Below, piece by piece: positions 52,635 through 62,515 of a stretch of DNA of 64,000 nt (position 1 is its first letter; each line of letters opens with the position of its first letter). Made by a program: the position numbers and the translations under genes. Source of the stretch: Shouchella clausii (GTDB lineage Bacteria > Bacillota > Bacilli > Bacillales > Bacillaceae_D); assembly GCF_001598215.1 (NCBI RefSeq), contig NZ_BCXJ01000002.1, positions 558,001-622,000 of the forward strand. Direction: 5' to 3'. The notes beneath the pieces are model-generated. The model worked only from the letters and a program-made list of their open reading frames with translations, did not search any database and was not told the origin of the DNA.

Positions 52635-54383
52635 TTACGCTTGTTGCAGCACATATTGTTGATCCTGGTTTTGGATATCGTAAATCCGCCTATATAGCCC
52701 TTCTTCTTGCAGAAGGCTTTCGTGATCTCCGTCTTGAACAATGTTCCCATCATCAAGAACGAGAATCTTGTCACAATGCTTTACAGATGATATCCGATGG
52801 GCAATGACAAACGTTGTCCGCCCTTCCATTATTTCTTTTAGCGCTTGCTGGATTTTCATTTCTGTTTGCATATCAACAGCGCTTGTCGCATCGTCTAGGA
52901 TAAGAATGCTTGGGTTTAAGATCATCGCCCTGGCAATGGCAATCCGCTGTTTTTGCCCGCCGGAAAGACCGAGGCCCCGTTCGCCGAGAATTGTATCGTA
53001 TCCGTCTGGAAGCGAGCTGATAAAGTCATGTGCATCTGCACGCTTAGCCGCCGCTACAATCTCTTCCATCGGAACATCAGGGTTTCCATAGGCAAGGTTG
53101 TCACGGATAGAAGAAGAGAACAAAAACGTTTGTTGAAGCACGAGGCCGATATTGCTCCTCAGTTCTTTTACGTCATATTCTTCTACAGGCTTGCCGTCAA
53201 TGAGAATGTCCCCCGCTGTTTTTTCATAAAAGCGCATGATAAGCTGGATAATGCTTGATTTTCCTGAGCCTGTTGCGCCGACAAGCCCAATTGTCGACCC
53301 TTTAGGTGCATGGAAAGAAATGTTCGTGAGCGCATTTTTGGCTTTGTTGTTATAGCGTAGCTCGACATTTTTAAAAACCACATCGCCATCAAGCTTTGCA
53401 TACGAGCTTGTTTGCTCTACTCCGTTTTTCCGTTCCTCTTCATCCAATATTTCAAGCAAACGTTCTCCTGACGCTTTTGACTGTGAAAACGTATTGATAA
53501 TAAATCCAAGGTTCATAATCGGGCCAATAATAAACCATACAAGGCTGAAGAAAGCCGTTAATTCGCCAGCTGTCAATTGGCCTTGTACCGCTAAATATCC
53601 GCCAAAACCAAGAAGCAGCACAGCAGACGTGTTGCCGATGAATTCCATTAACGGAAAATACGTTCCCCATACATTAGCGACTTCTACGTTTTTTGCACGG
53701 TAATCGTCATTTTGTTTATGGAAACGGCTTTTTTCTGTATCTTCCTGGGCAAGCGCTTTAACAGTGTGCATGCCGCTTACATTTTCTTGCACTTTTGTGT
53801 TGAGCGAAGCAAGTGATTTACGGACACGACGAAATCCCGGATGTACCCGTTTATCAAACTTGTAAACAACCACACTTAAAAACGGCAACGTCACCATTGT
53901 CACAATTGTCAAAGGGACTGAATAGTAAAACATAACGATCAGCGAAAAGCCGACAAGCAGGACAAAGTTGACAAGCTGAGCGCAACCAAACGAAAGAAAA
54001 AAGCGGAATGCTTCCACGTCCGCTGTTAGCCTTGACATCAAATCGCCGGTTTTAGCATTATCGTAATAAGTAAATGGAAGAAATTGCAGTTTTTTATAAA
54101 GCGCTTTCCGCAGGCGGTAAACAGCCCGTACGCCAAACAAATCACCAAAATATTGATTGATATACGTGGCGATTCCTTTTACTGCCATGATTAAAATTAA
54201 ACCGATCGCCAAGTAAGGGATAATGCCGTATTCTCCGCCGCTAATCCCGACATCAATGGCGATTTGCAAAACGACCGGGTAAACAACCGTGATCGCTGTC
54301 ACAAAAAACAATGCGATCAAAGAAAACACGAAAAACCTTTTATCTGGAAGATAAAACGTTGCCAGACGCCTAAAAGTCTCCAC
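52635..54383 (-). CDS. bmrC: BmrC-like ABC exporter half-transporter
   Basis: 582 aa with six transmembrane helices and ATPase domain: Walker A GATGSGKSS, signature LSGGQKQRIAIARA, Walker B ILILDDATSAVD. The residue after Walker B is Asp rather than the catalytic Glu (DDATS), so this is the degenerate-site half, typical of heterodimeric BmrCD-type exporters. GTG start at 54383 has GAGGTGG at 7 nt; the TTG at 54407 lies upstream of it. Confidence 0.87.
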   Translation of the reverse strand: METFRRLATFYLPDKRFFVFSLIALFFVTAITVVYPVVLQIAIDVGISGGEYGIIPYLAIGLILIMAVKGIATYINQYFGDLFGVRAVYRLRKALYKKLQFLPFTYYDNAKTGDLMSRLTADVEAFRFFLSFGCAQLVNFVLLVGFSLIVMFYYSVPLTIVTMVTLPFLSVVVYKFDKRVHPGFRRVRKSLASLNTKVQENVSGMHTVKALAQEDTEKSRFHKQNDDYRAKNVEVANVWGTYFPLMEFIGNTSAVLLLGFGGYLAVQGQLTAGELTAFFSLVWFIIGPIMNLGFIINTFSQSKASGERLLEILDEEERKNGVEQTSSYAKLDGDVVFKNVELRYNNKAKNALTNISFHAPKGSTIGLVGATGSGKSSIIQLIMRFYEKTAGDILIDGKPVEEYDVKELRSNIGLVLQQTFLFSSSIRDNLAYGNPDVPMEEIVAAAKRADAHDFISSLPDGYDTILGERGLGLSGGQKQRIAIARAMILNPSILILDDATSAVDMQTEMKIQQALKEIMEGRTTFVIAHRISSVKHCDKILVLDDGNIVQDGDHESLLQEEGLYRRIYDIQNQDQQYVLQQA

Positions 54384-54416
54384 CGTTACACCACCTCTTA
54401 AATTCAATGCTTAGAA

Positions 54417-54440
54417 TTACGAAATACCGTAGAGTCGTAA
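54417..54440. promoter_or_regulatory. Inverted repeat at the bmrC transcription start
   Basis: TTACGA-N12-TCGTAA overlapping the expected start of transcription. Probable operator of a local or global repressor; identity unknown. Confidence 0.55.
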
Positions 54441-54445
54441 AATCT

Positions 54446-54474
54446 ATCTTACTCTGAAACGAAACGACCGTCAA
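54446..54474 (-). promoter_or_regulatory. bmrCD promoter
   Basis: TTGACG (54469-54474), 17-nt spacer, TAAGAT (54446-54451) on the minus strand. Confidence 0.65.
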
Positions 54475-54542
54475 TTAATATATCGATCATTTTGAAATTT
54501 TTTTGTTTGTCTATGTAACTTAAAGACATTCGCTTACGTTGC

Positions 54543-54572
54543 ACAAAAAAAGGGCTGTCTGCTGCCGCCCCT
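54543..54572 (-). terminator. Possible spoVR terminator
   Basis: GGGC-loop-GCCC stem at the spoVR stop followed by TTTTTTTG on the minus strand. Stem is short (4-5 bp), T-run good. Confidence 0.5.
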
Positions 54573-55962
54573 ATAAATACTTGCGGTGCATTTTGCCACC
54601 GTCGTAAATAAAAACGATCTGCTTTTCATTAATTTCTGTTTCCAAATGAACCGTGCGGCCCCATAGTTGATAAAGATAAGGAAGGACTCTCTCCAAATGG
54701 CCAACATCAAGTTCAATCCCTTCAAAACGATGTGTAATATAAAGTTCACCATTTTTTAAGTAATCGCCATCCGTCACCACTAGGTACGGAAAGCCGCCAT
54801 TGACCCGCGATTGAGTAATGTGGTCACGTACACCTTCCCAAGCTTTGTCGACAATCTTATAGTCCGAACCTTGTTTTTGGAATAAGTACATGTCTTCCCG
54901 GTGGACGAGCTCTTTTGTTAAATAGTTGCGGATAAACGACGTATCCGATTCAATTTCACGGACTTCAAAGATTTTCTCACGCCCGCTTCCTGGCTTAATC
55001 CCTTGTTTGCGCTGCATTTCCTCTGTCGGCTCGTTGTAGCGTTGTTCAATATCCTCAAAAATTTTCAATCCTAAGTAATAAGGATTAATGGATGTTTTCG
55101 ATGGTTGGACAACAGCAGCGTTCAACTTCGCAAATTCAACTGCCTCTTCGCTCGTTAAATCCATCTCTCTAATAATCCGTGCATGCCAAAAAGAGGCCCA
55201 GCCTTCATTCATGATTTTCGTTTCCAATTGCGGCCAGAAATAAAGCATTTCTTCCCGCATCATTGTCAAAATATCACGCTGCCAAGGTTCCAATTCCCTG
55301 CTATGGTGTTCGATAAAACGAAGCACGTCTTTTTCAGGACTTTCAGGAAAACGTTTCTTTTTTGGAGATGTTTCCTTTTTAGGCTGCTCTTCTAAATTCC
55401 ACAAATCCTCATATTCAGAAGCCCGCGGCTTTTCAAATGTCAAGTCGCTGTTCTCTACTGGCTTGACAAGCCCAGGGTCAATATGTTCTTGAATCGCCAA
55501 AACGGCATCAAGAAAATTTTCGACTTGCTCTTTGCCATGAATATGTTCATAGTGGGCAACCCGTTCAGCCGTAGCGCTCATGCTCTCCACCATATCGCGC
55601 CGTGTATTTGAAAAGCGAATGTTGTTTTTGAAAAAGTCACAATGGGCCAACACATGGGCGACAATAAGCTTGTTTTGGATCAAACTATTGCTGTCTAATA
55701 AAAAGGCATAGCATGGATCGGAATTAATAACGAGCTCATAAATTTTGCTTAACCCTAAATCATACTGGAGCTTCATTTTGTGGTATTGCTTGCCAAACGA
55801 CCAATGGTTATACCGTGTTGGCATCCCATAAGCCCCGAATGTGTAAATGATATCCGCTGGGCAAATTTCATAGCGCATTTCATAAAAATCAAGGCCAAAC
55901 CCTTTAGCAATTTCAGTAATCTCTTCAATCGCATATTGCAGTTCTTTCCAATTGTCAGACAA
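54571..55962 (-). CDS. spoVR: SpoVR family protein
   Basis: 463 aa, SpoVR family (spore cortex formation in B. subtilis). Conserved pieces: [48 protein letters not shown]-type segment, [27 protein letters not shown]. Broadly conserved outside spore-formers as well, biochemical role unknown. Single-gene unit. Confidence 0.95.
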   Translation of the reverse strand: MSDNWKELQYAIEEITEIAKGFGLDFYEMRYEICPADIIYTFGAYGMPTRYNHWSFGKQYHKMKLQYDLGLSKIYELVINSDPCYAFLLDSNSLIQNKLIVAHVLAHCDFFKNNIRFSNTRRDMVESMSATAERVAHYEHIHGKEQVENFLDAVLAIQEHIDPGLVKPVENSDLTFEKPRASEYEDLWNLEEQPKKETSPKKKRFPESPEKDVLRFIEHHSRELEPWQRDILTMMREEMLYFWPQLETKIMNEGWASFWHARIIREMDLTSEEAVEFAKLNAAVVQPSKTSINPYYLGLKIFEDIEQRYNEPTEEMQRKQGIKPGSGREKIFEVREIESDTSFIRNYLTKELVHREDMYLFQKQGSDYKIVDKAWEGVRDHITQSRVNGGFPYLVVTDGDYLKNGELYITHRFEGIELDVGHLERVLPYLYQLWGRTVHLETEINEKQIVFIYDGGKMHRKYL

Positions 55963-56028
55963 CGCACTCCCTCCTTCGTTGTCTTCCTATTCTATGAACA
56001 GCAGTAGAGTTACATGAACAAGAAAAAG

Positions 56029-56063
56029 CCCTTGGCGTACAGCAAGCCTGTACGCACAAGGGA
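56029..56063 (-). terminator. pgcA terminator
   Basis: CCCTTG-GCGTACAG and CTGTACGC-CAAGGG arms (small bulge) then CTTTTTCTTG on the minus strand, just after the pgcA stop. Confidence 0.78.
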
Positions 56064-56067
56064 AATG

Positions 56068-57807
56068 TTAAGAAATAAAAGCTTCCATATAAGACATGAC
56101 CGCTTGTTGCAACTGATTTAGTTTTTGTTCACTCTCTTCATTGCTTGAGCCGACAACACCAAAATAAAACTTCACTTTAGGTTCTGTTCCCGAAGGACGC
56201 ACACAGAACCACGAGCCGTCCTCAAGTGTGTACTTCAGCACATTGGATGCTGGCAACTCAATCGCTGTCCGTTCTCCTGTTGCAGTGGCAAGCGCTTGTC
56301 TCGATTCAAAATCTTCGACTGTTGTAATGAGCCTACTAGCCATATGTGTAGGCGCTTCTTGACGGAGAGAGGCAAGAATAGAAGCAATTTTTTCTGCCCC
56401 TTCTTTTCCTTTTAACGTTAAGGATTGCAACCCTTCACGGTAATAGCCGTACTTGCGATAGACTTGCTGCAATGCTTCATAAACCGTCATGCCTTTACGC
56501 TTATAATGGAGTGCCAACTCAGCGGCAAACAGGCAAGCTTGAATAGCGTCTTTATCGCGGACGAAATCTCCTATTAAATAGCCATAGCTTTCTTCATAGC
56601 CGAACAAAAATGTATGTTCACCGGAACGTTCATATTCGCCCATCTTTTCGCCGATAAACTTGAAGCCTGTTAATGTATCGATGGTTGTCAGCCCGTAAGC
56701 GTCAGCAATTACTCGGCCTAGTTCAGACGTGACAATCGTCTTGAGGACTACGCCATTTTTCGGAAGCGTCCCCTTTTGCTGGCGTGTTTCGAGAAGATAG
56801 TCAAGCAAGAGCGCGCCAGTTTGGTTTCCAGTCAAGACAATGTAGTTCCCCTCGTCATCTTTCACCGCAAGCCCTACACGGTCTGCATCCGGGTCTGTAG
56901 CAAGCAAAAGGTCTGCCCCTTGGCGCTCCCCATAATCCATCGCCAATGTAAAAGCTGCATGTTCCTCTGGGTTTGGTGAAGAAACAGTTGAAAAATCAGG
57001 ATCAGGTTGCTCTTGTTCAGCGACCACTGTAACGTTTGTAAACCCGCTCTCCTTTAGGGCACGCCTGACCGCAACATTCGCTGTGCCATGGAGCGGTGTA
57101 AACACAATAGCCAACTCATCGCCATCATTCTTGTCCATTTCAGGCTGGAGCAAAATCGTCTTCAATTGTTCGTTATAAGCATCGTCCATTTCAGTAGAAA
57201 TGAGCTCGTATAACTGTGCTGCTTTCAATTCTTCTTCATCGCCAACTTCAATAGCCAATTCGTCTTCGATTGATTGCACACAAGCGACAAGCTCTTCTGC
57301 AGGGGCAGGCGGGAATTGGCAGCCATCTGCGCCGTATACTTTAAAGCCATTATACTCAGGCGGGTTATGTGAAGCAGTAATCACAATACCTGCTTCAGCT
57401 CCGAGATAACGGACGGCAAATGACAATTCTGGCGTCGGCCGCAAACTTTCAAAAACGTATGCTTTAATGCCATGAGCGCCTAACGTGATTGCTGCTTCAT
57501 GAGCAAACTTTGCTGACTTATGGCGGGAATCAAAAGCGATCGCCACTCCTTTGCTTTTCGCTGTCTCGCCTCGTTTTTCAATAAAGCGGGCCAATCCTTC
57601 GGCTGCTTTTCGAACAGTATATGTATTCATCCGGTTTGGTCCTGGCCCGATTTCCCCACGCATGCCTCCTGTTCCAAAGGCAAGTTCCCGGTAAAAACAA
57701 TCTTCAAGTGCCTTATCATTATCCAAAATGGCGTCCAATTGTTGACGCACATCTGGTTCTAATTGTGCAAATTGGTTCCAGCGTTCCACTTTCTCCGCAA
57801 TATTCAA
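56068..57807 (-). CDS. pgcA: PgcA alpha-phosphoglucomutase
   Basis: Interconverts glucose 6-phosphate and glucose 1-phosphate for UDP-glucose, lipoteichoic acid anchor and exopolysaccharide. 579 aa. Catalytic Ser146 in TASHNP, metal loop TDPDADRVG, sugar loop GYEESYGY, phosphate loop [16 protein letters not shown] at 57807 has GGAGGG at 6 nt; the ATG at 57822 precedes the ribosome binding site. Confidence 0.94.
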   Translation of the reverse strand: MNIAEKVERWNQFAQLEPDVRQQLDAILDNDKALEDCFYRELAFGTGGMRGEIGPGPNRMNTYTVRKAAEGLARFIEKRGETAKSKGVAIAFDSRHKSAKFAHEAAITLGAHGIKAYVFESLRPTPELSFAVRYLGAEAGIVITASHNPPEYNGFKVYGADGCQFPPAPAEELVACVQSIEDELAIEVGDEEELKAAQLYELISTEMDDAYNEQLKTILLQPEMDKNDGDELAIVFTPLHGTANVAVRRALKESGFTNVTVVAEQEQPDPDFSTVSSPNPEEHAAFTLAMDYGERQGADLLLATDPDADRVGLAVKDDEGNYIVLTGNQTGALLLDYLLETRQQKGTLPKNGVVLKTIVTSELGRVIADAYGLTTIDTLTGFKFIGEKMGEYERSGEHTFLFGYEESYGYLIGDFVRDKDAIQACLFAAELALHYKRKGMTVYEALQQVYRKYGYYREGLQSLTLKGKEGAEKIASILASLRQEAPTHMASRLITTVEDFESRQALATATGERTAIELPASNVLKYTLEDGSWFCVRPSGTEPKVKFYFGVVGSSNEESEQKLNQLQQAVMSYMEAFIS

Positions 57808-57884
57808 AAGAGTCCCTCCCATAAAAACTGCTCTACGCTATCATTTTACACAGCATTCCCCTGGTTTGCCAGCAAAAAAACGGC

Positions 57885-59492
57885 TCATCTGCTTGCAGGC
57901 TTGATCAAGGCATCCAATTCCAATCGGTATTGCGCTTCCTGCTCCTCACTCCAATTAAAGCGATCACGCATATACCGAAAAACCGCTTCTTGGACATGTA
58001 CCGCTTCTGTTTTATTAAAATAGAACATCGCCGTGCGCCTGACCAAAAAGTCTGCGGGCGTAACTGCCATTTCTTCTTCAATCGAAAACAGCAGCTGCGC
58101 AAAAATAACCGGCGGCAACCCAAATAGACGCGCTTGTTTTTTATAAGACCAAAAACGTGCATAAATTGCCCCTACATTCGACCCATACATATCGACTAAT
58201 TCTTGTGCCTTTTCTCGGCTAATTCCATACTGTACCCCTTCAGCAAGGCGTTTTTCTTTATAATTGTCAAATTGGTCAACGCTGCCTGCATAGCCGCCGG
58301 AAAGGGTGACTGTATCCGTTTCGCACGGAGAAAAAGGGCCTGCTTTTTTGGCGATACGGTCAAGAATTTGCTTGGCCAATAAACGATAACCAGTGGTGTG
58401 CCCACATACTACTGTTACAAGGCCTGAAGCGGATTCAAACCAGTCATTTTTCCTGATCGCTTCATGCTTTTTTTTGTTTGTTTCCATCACAATTGGCCGT
58501 TTAACATACCACGAGGCTTCAATATCATCGGGTGTGATCTGTACTTGCTGAAACGTCTGATTGATTTTCGCCAACATGACCTCTCGTTCGTTTTCGTCCC
58601 TTTCATCGCTGTTCGTCAAAGACAACACGACTTTCTTGCCTCTTGGCGCCAGACTAATCAGCTTTTTGTCGTCCAATTCCAAATAAACAACTTGGTCAAT
58701 CGCAAGCAGCTCTTTTGGAATGACCATATACGCATCAGTCATATAGCCAATCGTCTTTGCCGACATAGACCGGTCTTGCTCCCGAAGAGTATCTGCCTCA
58801 ATCCCTGTAGCATTAATAATCTTTTTAGCGAACACTTTATAAGCTTCGCCAGTCAACTGATCGATCGCAACCACACCGACGGCTTTCCCATTTTCATAGA
58901 GAAACGTCTCTGCTTTCATATAATTGAGCGCCATTGTTCCCCTTCTAGTTGCTTCTTTTAGCAAATCAAACACGAGCCGTGCATCGTCACGCCAAAATTC
59001 ATGGTAGAGAACAGCGCCTTTGATCGATTTATCAGAGAGTAAAGGCGCAAGGCGATTCAGTTCCTTTTTTGATAAATGTTTGCGCTTTTCCTTTCTTGCC
59101 AAGTCTGATATACGTTCAACCACCTTTGAACCAAAAGATTGCCTGCCAAACATGCTGACTTTAAAAGCAGGAAGCAGCAAAGGAAGCTGTTTCATTAAAT
59201 GCGGAGCATTTTCATGCAAAATCAAGCGCTCTTTGACATATTCTCCGTGCCATTTCATGTCAAGCTGGTGGGCCTGCCTACTCTCATTATGAAAAAGGGT
59301 TGACCAAGCTCCAGAAGAGCCTGAAGCAAAATCGGCACGTTCAATTAAAACCGTCTTCATTCCCCTGACTACTGCATCAAGGGCAATGCCCGCTCCGGCA
59401 ACCCCTCCGCCGATCACCAGCAGGTCAAAGACATCCCCTTCCAGCTGCTGTATATACTCACCCCGCAATTCACTTGAAAAAGAATGAACCAT
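57885..59492 (-). CDS. GlpD-like FAD glycerol-3-phosphate dehydrogenase, divergent
   Basis: 535 aa. N-terminal FAD motif DLLVIGGGVAGAGIALDAVVRGM and C-terminal domain typical of GlpD. The segment after DFASG, which in GlpD reads (S/T)SRSTKLxHGGLRYL, here reads SSGAWSTLFHNESRQ (59-73), so the conserved Lys and HGG are lost. The overall length and the rest of the fold are retained. No glpF/glpK neighbours. It may be a paralogue with changed substrate or lowered activity. Confidence 0.8.
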   Translation of the reverse strand: MVHSFSSELRGEYIQQLEGDVFDLLVIGGGVAGAGIALDAVVRGMKTVLIERADFASGSSGAWSTLFHNESRQAHQLDMKWHGEYVKERLILHENAPHLMKQLPLLLPAFKVSMFGRQSFGSKVVERISDLARKEKRKHLSKKELNRLAPLLSDKSIKGAVLYHEFWRDDARLVFDLLKEATRRGTMALNYMKAETFLYENGKAVGVVAIDQLTGEAYKVFAKKIINATGIEADTLREQDRSMSAKTIGYMTDAYMVIPKELLAIDQVVYLELDDKKLISLAPRGKKVVLSLTNSDERDENEREVMLAKINQTFQQVQITPDDIEASWYVKRPIVMETNKKKHEAIRKNDWFESASGLVTVVCGHTTGYRLLAKQILDRIAKKAGPFSPCETDTVTLSGGYAGSVDQFDNYKEKRLAEGVQYGISREKAQELVDMYGSNVGAIYARFWSYKKQARLFGLPPVIFAQLLFSIEEEMAVTPADFLVRRTAMFYFNKTEAVHVQEAVFRYMRDRFNWSEEQEAQYRLELDALIKPASR

Positions 59493-59557
59493 CTACAACT
59501 CCCCTATCTGTTTGCTCACTTTCCTTATCATAGCATTTTTTCACAATAACAGAGAAG

Positions 59558-60256
59558 TCAGACGATAACCGGAATCCGATTTTTTAAACAAATGTTCTGT
59601 TTGGATAGTGTCGTGCTCACTGCGCTAATGAACACGCCTTTATCGTTTGCTTCCTTGATCGCTTTGGCAAAATCAGCGTCTATGCTGCTTTCCATTTCCA
59701 CCGTGCTAATGTTGCTATGTTGAGAGACAAACAGAATCGCACTCTCATACTCAGGCAGCATATTCAAAGCAGTCAATTCCCGTACATGTTTTGCGCCCCT
59801 TTTCGTGATGGCATCTGGAAAAAACCCTTTGCTGTCGCGAGCAAGCGTTACACTCTTTACTTCAAGCACCAGCGTGCGTCCGTTTTTGGAAAGCAAAAAA
59901 TCAAAACGCGATTTGCCTATTGTTGCTTCTCTTTTTACTAGCTGCCAGCCACTAAATGCTTCAAGGGAATGGGAGGCTAGCGCCTCTTCTACTAGTTGGT
60001 TGGCAAAAGTCGTTTTTAGTGAAACAAGGTCACCGCCAGATGTCTCACATAACACAGCTGTCCATGCCGTTTTACGTAACGGCCCGACAGCAGGTTCAGC
60101 CCAAATGACGGCGCCTTCCACTAACAATTCACGCAAACGTCCTGGATCAGGCAAATGCGCCAGTACAGTTTCCCCTGTGTCTGTTCGCCTTAATTCGACA
60201 ACAAAGCGATTGGGGCGATGAATAAACTGCATTTTCGTTAATGGCGGCAATCGCAT
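59558..60256 (-). CDS. sfsA: SfsA family protein
   Basis: 232 aa, SfsA (sugar fermentation stimulation) family. OB-fold N-terminus (LPDPGRLRELL) and a nuclease-like C-terminal domain with RFDFLLSKNGRTLVLEVKSVTLA and FPDAITKRGAKHVREL, the Asp/Glu/Lys arrangement of PD-(D/E)XK-type enzymes. Role in the cell unclear. Confidence 0.92.
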   Translation of the reverse strand: MRLPPLTKMQFIHRPNRFVVELRRTDTGETVLAHLPDPGRLRELLVEGAVIWAEPAVGPLRKTAWTAVLCETSGGDLVSLKTTFANQLVEEALASHSLEAFSGWQLVKREATIGKSRFDFLLSKNGRTLVLEVKSVTLARDSKGFFPDAITKRGAKHVRELTALNMLPEYESAILFVSQHSNISTVEMESSIDADFAKAIKEANDKGVFISAVSTTLSKQNICLKNRIPVIV

Positions 60257-60314
60257 TGTGATCCTTCCTTTCTACTAAGACACACTCAATCGTGTCTGCT
60301 CAATCTGCTATCAC

Positions 60315-61853
60315 TTACTGTTTATAAACGACATGATAAATGTCATCTCGGCGGTCACGTAATTGATTAACGCTGCCAGAACGGCGGTGGCGCCGTAAAA
60401 TTTCTAAATCAACGTCTCCTACTACGACCGTTTCAATATTGGGGCTGCACTCCCCTACGATGCCGTCGCGTGGGAACGTGAAATCAGACGGCGTGAAAAT
60501 GCCAGATTGGGCATATTGGATATCCATATTGGCCACATCGGAAAGGTTGCCGACTGTGCCAGAAATGACGGTGTAAATTTGGTTTTCAATCGCCCGTGCC
60601 TGGGAACAGTAGCGGACACGCAAATAGCCTTGGCGGTCATCTGTGCAAAATGGCGAAAAGATGATGTTCGCCCCTTTGTCGGTGGCAATACGGCCCAATT
60701 CTGGAAACTCAATATCATAACAAATTTGGATGGCAATTTTGCCGCAGTCTGTGTCAAACACTTTTACTTCGTCGCCGCCGCTAATCCCCCAAAAAAGCCG
60801 TTCATTTGGGGTAATATGGAGTTTATATTGTTTTTCAATCGTACCATCACGGCGGAACAAATAGCTGATATTATAAATCTTCCCTTCTTCTTCTACATAA
60901 TGGGACCCGCCTATTATATTGACATTGTAGCGAACAGCAAGCGTCGTAAACAGCGCAATATATTCCTCTGTAAATTCCGTTAAACGGCGAATCGCCCGGC
61001 TTGGACTTTTCTCGGGAAGAAAGGATAATAGCTGAAGCGTAAAAATCTCAGGAAAAACAGCAAAATCGGATTGATAACTAGCTGCCACATCTGCATAATA
61101 CTCACATTGGACAGCAAAATCATCAAATGAAGCAATTTTTTTCATTTCGTATTGGATCGTCGTAATCCGTACAGGAAAAGACGTTTTAAAACGCCTTTTC
61201 GGCGTAGATGGCTGATAGTCAATGTTATTCCATTCCATCAATGTGGCATATTTCATACTCGCCTTGTCATCAGTCAAATAATTGGCATTAACGCGTTTAA
61301 GGGAAAAGCCATTAATGACTTGGAACGTCAAAACCGGGTCATAAATATTATGCATCGTTACTTGGTCAACATATTCCCGTGGTGAGATTTTGTCCGCATA
61401 TTTGTAGTAGTTTGGGATGCGACCGCCAATAATAATGCTTTTTAAATTTTTTTCCCGGCACAAGTCTTTCCGCGCTTCGTAAAGACGACGGCCAATTTTC
61501 ATACGGCGAAAGTCAGGATGCACCATGATTTCAATGCCGTATAAATTGTAGCCATCAGGATCATGGTTGGTAATATAGCCTTGGTCGGTAATTTCATCCC
61601 AAGTATGCTGGTCATCGTATTCATCAAAATTGATAATTAAACTAGAACATGAACCGATGATTTGCCCGTCGTATTCGACGCAAAATTGGCCCTCTGGAAA
61701 TATGGAAATGTGACTCTGTAATTCTTCACGGCGCCACGGCTCCATATTTGGAAAGCATCGTTTTGATAAATTTATAATATCGTTAAAATCCTTTTCTTCA
61801 ATATGGCGAAGAATGATTTTTTTTTCGAACTTAGACACATCAATTTCTTTCAT
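60315..61853 (-). CDS. yhcX: YhcX: GNAT acetyltransferase fused to nitrilase-type amidohydrolase
   Basis: 512 aa two-domain protein. N-terminal GNAT domain (about 10-190, MVHPDFRRMKIGRRLYEARK) and C-terminal carbon-nitrogen hydrolase (about 220-490) with catalytic triad Glu in FPEIF, Lys in YKLHITPNE and Cys in QICYDIEFPE. Same architecture and length as B. subtilis YhcX. Start at 61853 has AAAGGTG upstream; in-frame upstream ATG at 61886 is unlikely. Substrate unknown. Confidence 0.93.
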   Translation of the reverse strand: MKEIDVSKFEKKIILRHIEEKDFNDIINLSKRCFPNMEPWRREELQSHISIFPEGQFCVEYDGQIIGSCSSLIINFDEYDDQHTWDEITDQGYITNHDPDGYNLYGIEIMVHPDFRRMKIGRRLYEARKDLCREKNLKSIIIGGRIPNYYKYADKISPREYVDQVTMHNIYDPVLTFQVINGFSLKRVNANYLTDDKASMKYATLMEWNNIDYQPSTPKRRFKTSFPVRITTIQYEMKKIASFDDFAVQCEYYADVAASYQSDFAVFPEIFTLQLLSFLPEKSPSRAIRRLTEFTEEYIALFTTLAVRYNVNIIGGSHYVEEEGKIYNISYLFRRDGTIEKQYKLHITPNERLFWGISGGDEVKVFDTDCGKIAIQICYDIEFPELGRIATDKGANIIFSPFCTDDRQGYLRVRYCSQARAIENQIYTVISGTVGNLSDVANMDIQYAQSGIFTPSDFTFPRDGIVGECSPNIETVVVGDVDLEILRRHRRSGSVNQLRDRRDDIYHVVYKQ

Positions 61854-62515
61854 GCTGCTCACACCTTTCTCACTGGAACATGTCAATTCATTCCGTAGTT
61901 TACCTCTTTTTTAGCCGTTTGAATAGTGTTTTTCCCCGTTCCGCTAAACAAGGAAAAAGTTTTCAAAAAAGAAAGGGTGCGTTGTGAAGTGTCTCGTCCT
62001 GACGTGGTATGCCCACAGGTTGGGACAGATCCTATCATTGCTTTTATACTTGACTTTAGGAAAAAGTCCGTGACAGGCTTAACTACACAGACTCTGCTAA
62101 ACCGCAGTATGAAACGACTAACCTTAACGGAAATCATAGGGCTGCACACTAAAAATTTCAGCGTATAATGGCCGATTTTTAAGAGGAAGAATACACTAGC
62201 GAGCTAACGGGAGGGAATAAAGCAATGACTTTGGCAAAAGGCCGATCCTCCATTTGCCTAAAAATGATTGCTTGCTTTACGGCTTGTCGGTTTGAAAGGT
62301 AGTTAACGGGATGTCGCCACCGTTTGATAGCTACATGGACGTGGATATGTCCCCGATTCCAGTTGACGATAAGCAACAATCGGCATGCCGGAAACGGGGC
62401 TTATAAAAAAATAGATAAAAATGCATTGCATTTGAATGAGCAACGGTCTAATGGAAAAGGGGGTTCCTTTTGGAAAGGCACTAGAGAGCCGTAGCTCTAT
62501 GCACCCGTTGCCTTC
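61854..62515. other. Gene-poor gap between yhcX and the glycerophosphodiesterase gene
   Basis: 662 bp. Two opposing open frames (61883-62149 minus, 61926-62168 plus) lack ribosome binding sites and recognisable sequence. CCTGACGTGG-TATG-CCCACAGG near 62008 can fold. A TATAAT box (62164-62169) and a small ORF with good ribosome binding site (62225) suggest an expressed short transcript. An AGAGC-CGTA-GCTCT stem lies near 62486. No copy of the CAGACTG element. Confidence 0.5.
62225..62302 (+). CDS. Possible micro-protein (25 aa)
   Basis: ATG at 62225 has GGGAGGG about 8 nt upstream and a TATAAT box 56 nt upstream. Peptide starts MTLAKGRSSICLKMIACFTA and contains three cysteines. No family known to me. 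Only the signals around it support it. Confidence 0.35.
   Translation: MTLAKGRSSICLKMIACFTACRFER

Noticed and set aside
54480-54530. GTTTGTCTATGTAACTT stretch as another repeat copy
   Set aside because: Only one inverted-repeat-like word is present; no second end or inner block.
61883-62168. Overlapping open frames on both strands in the yhcX-GDPD gap
   Set aside because: Neither has a ribosome binding site or family pattern; I could not decide for an IS remnant, so they are described only as part of the gap.
62179-62379. Minus-strand 66-codon open frame containing NRGHIHVHVAIKRW
   Set aside because: It looks vaguely transposase- or oxidase-like, but no motif could be tied to a family and no start signals are present.
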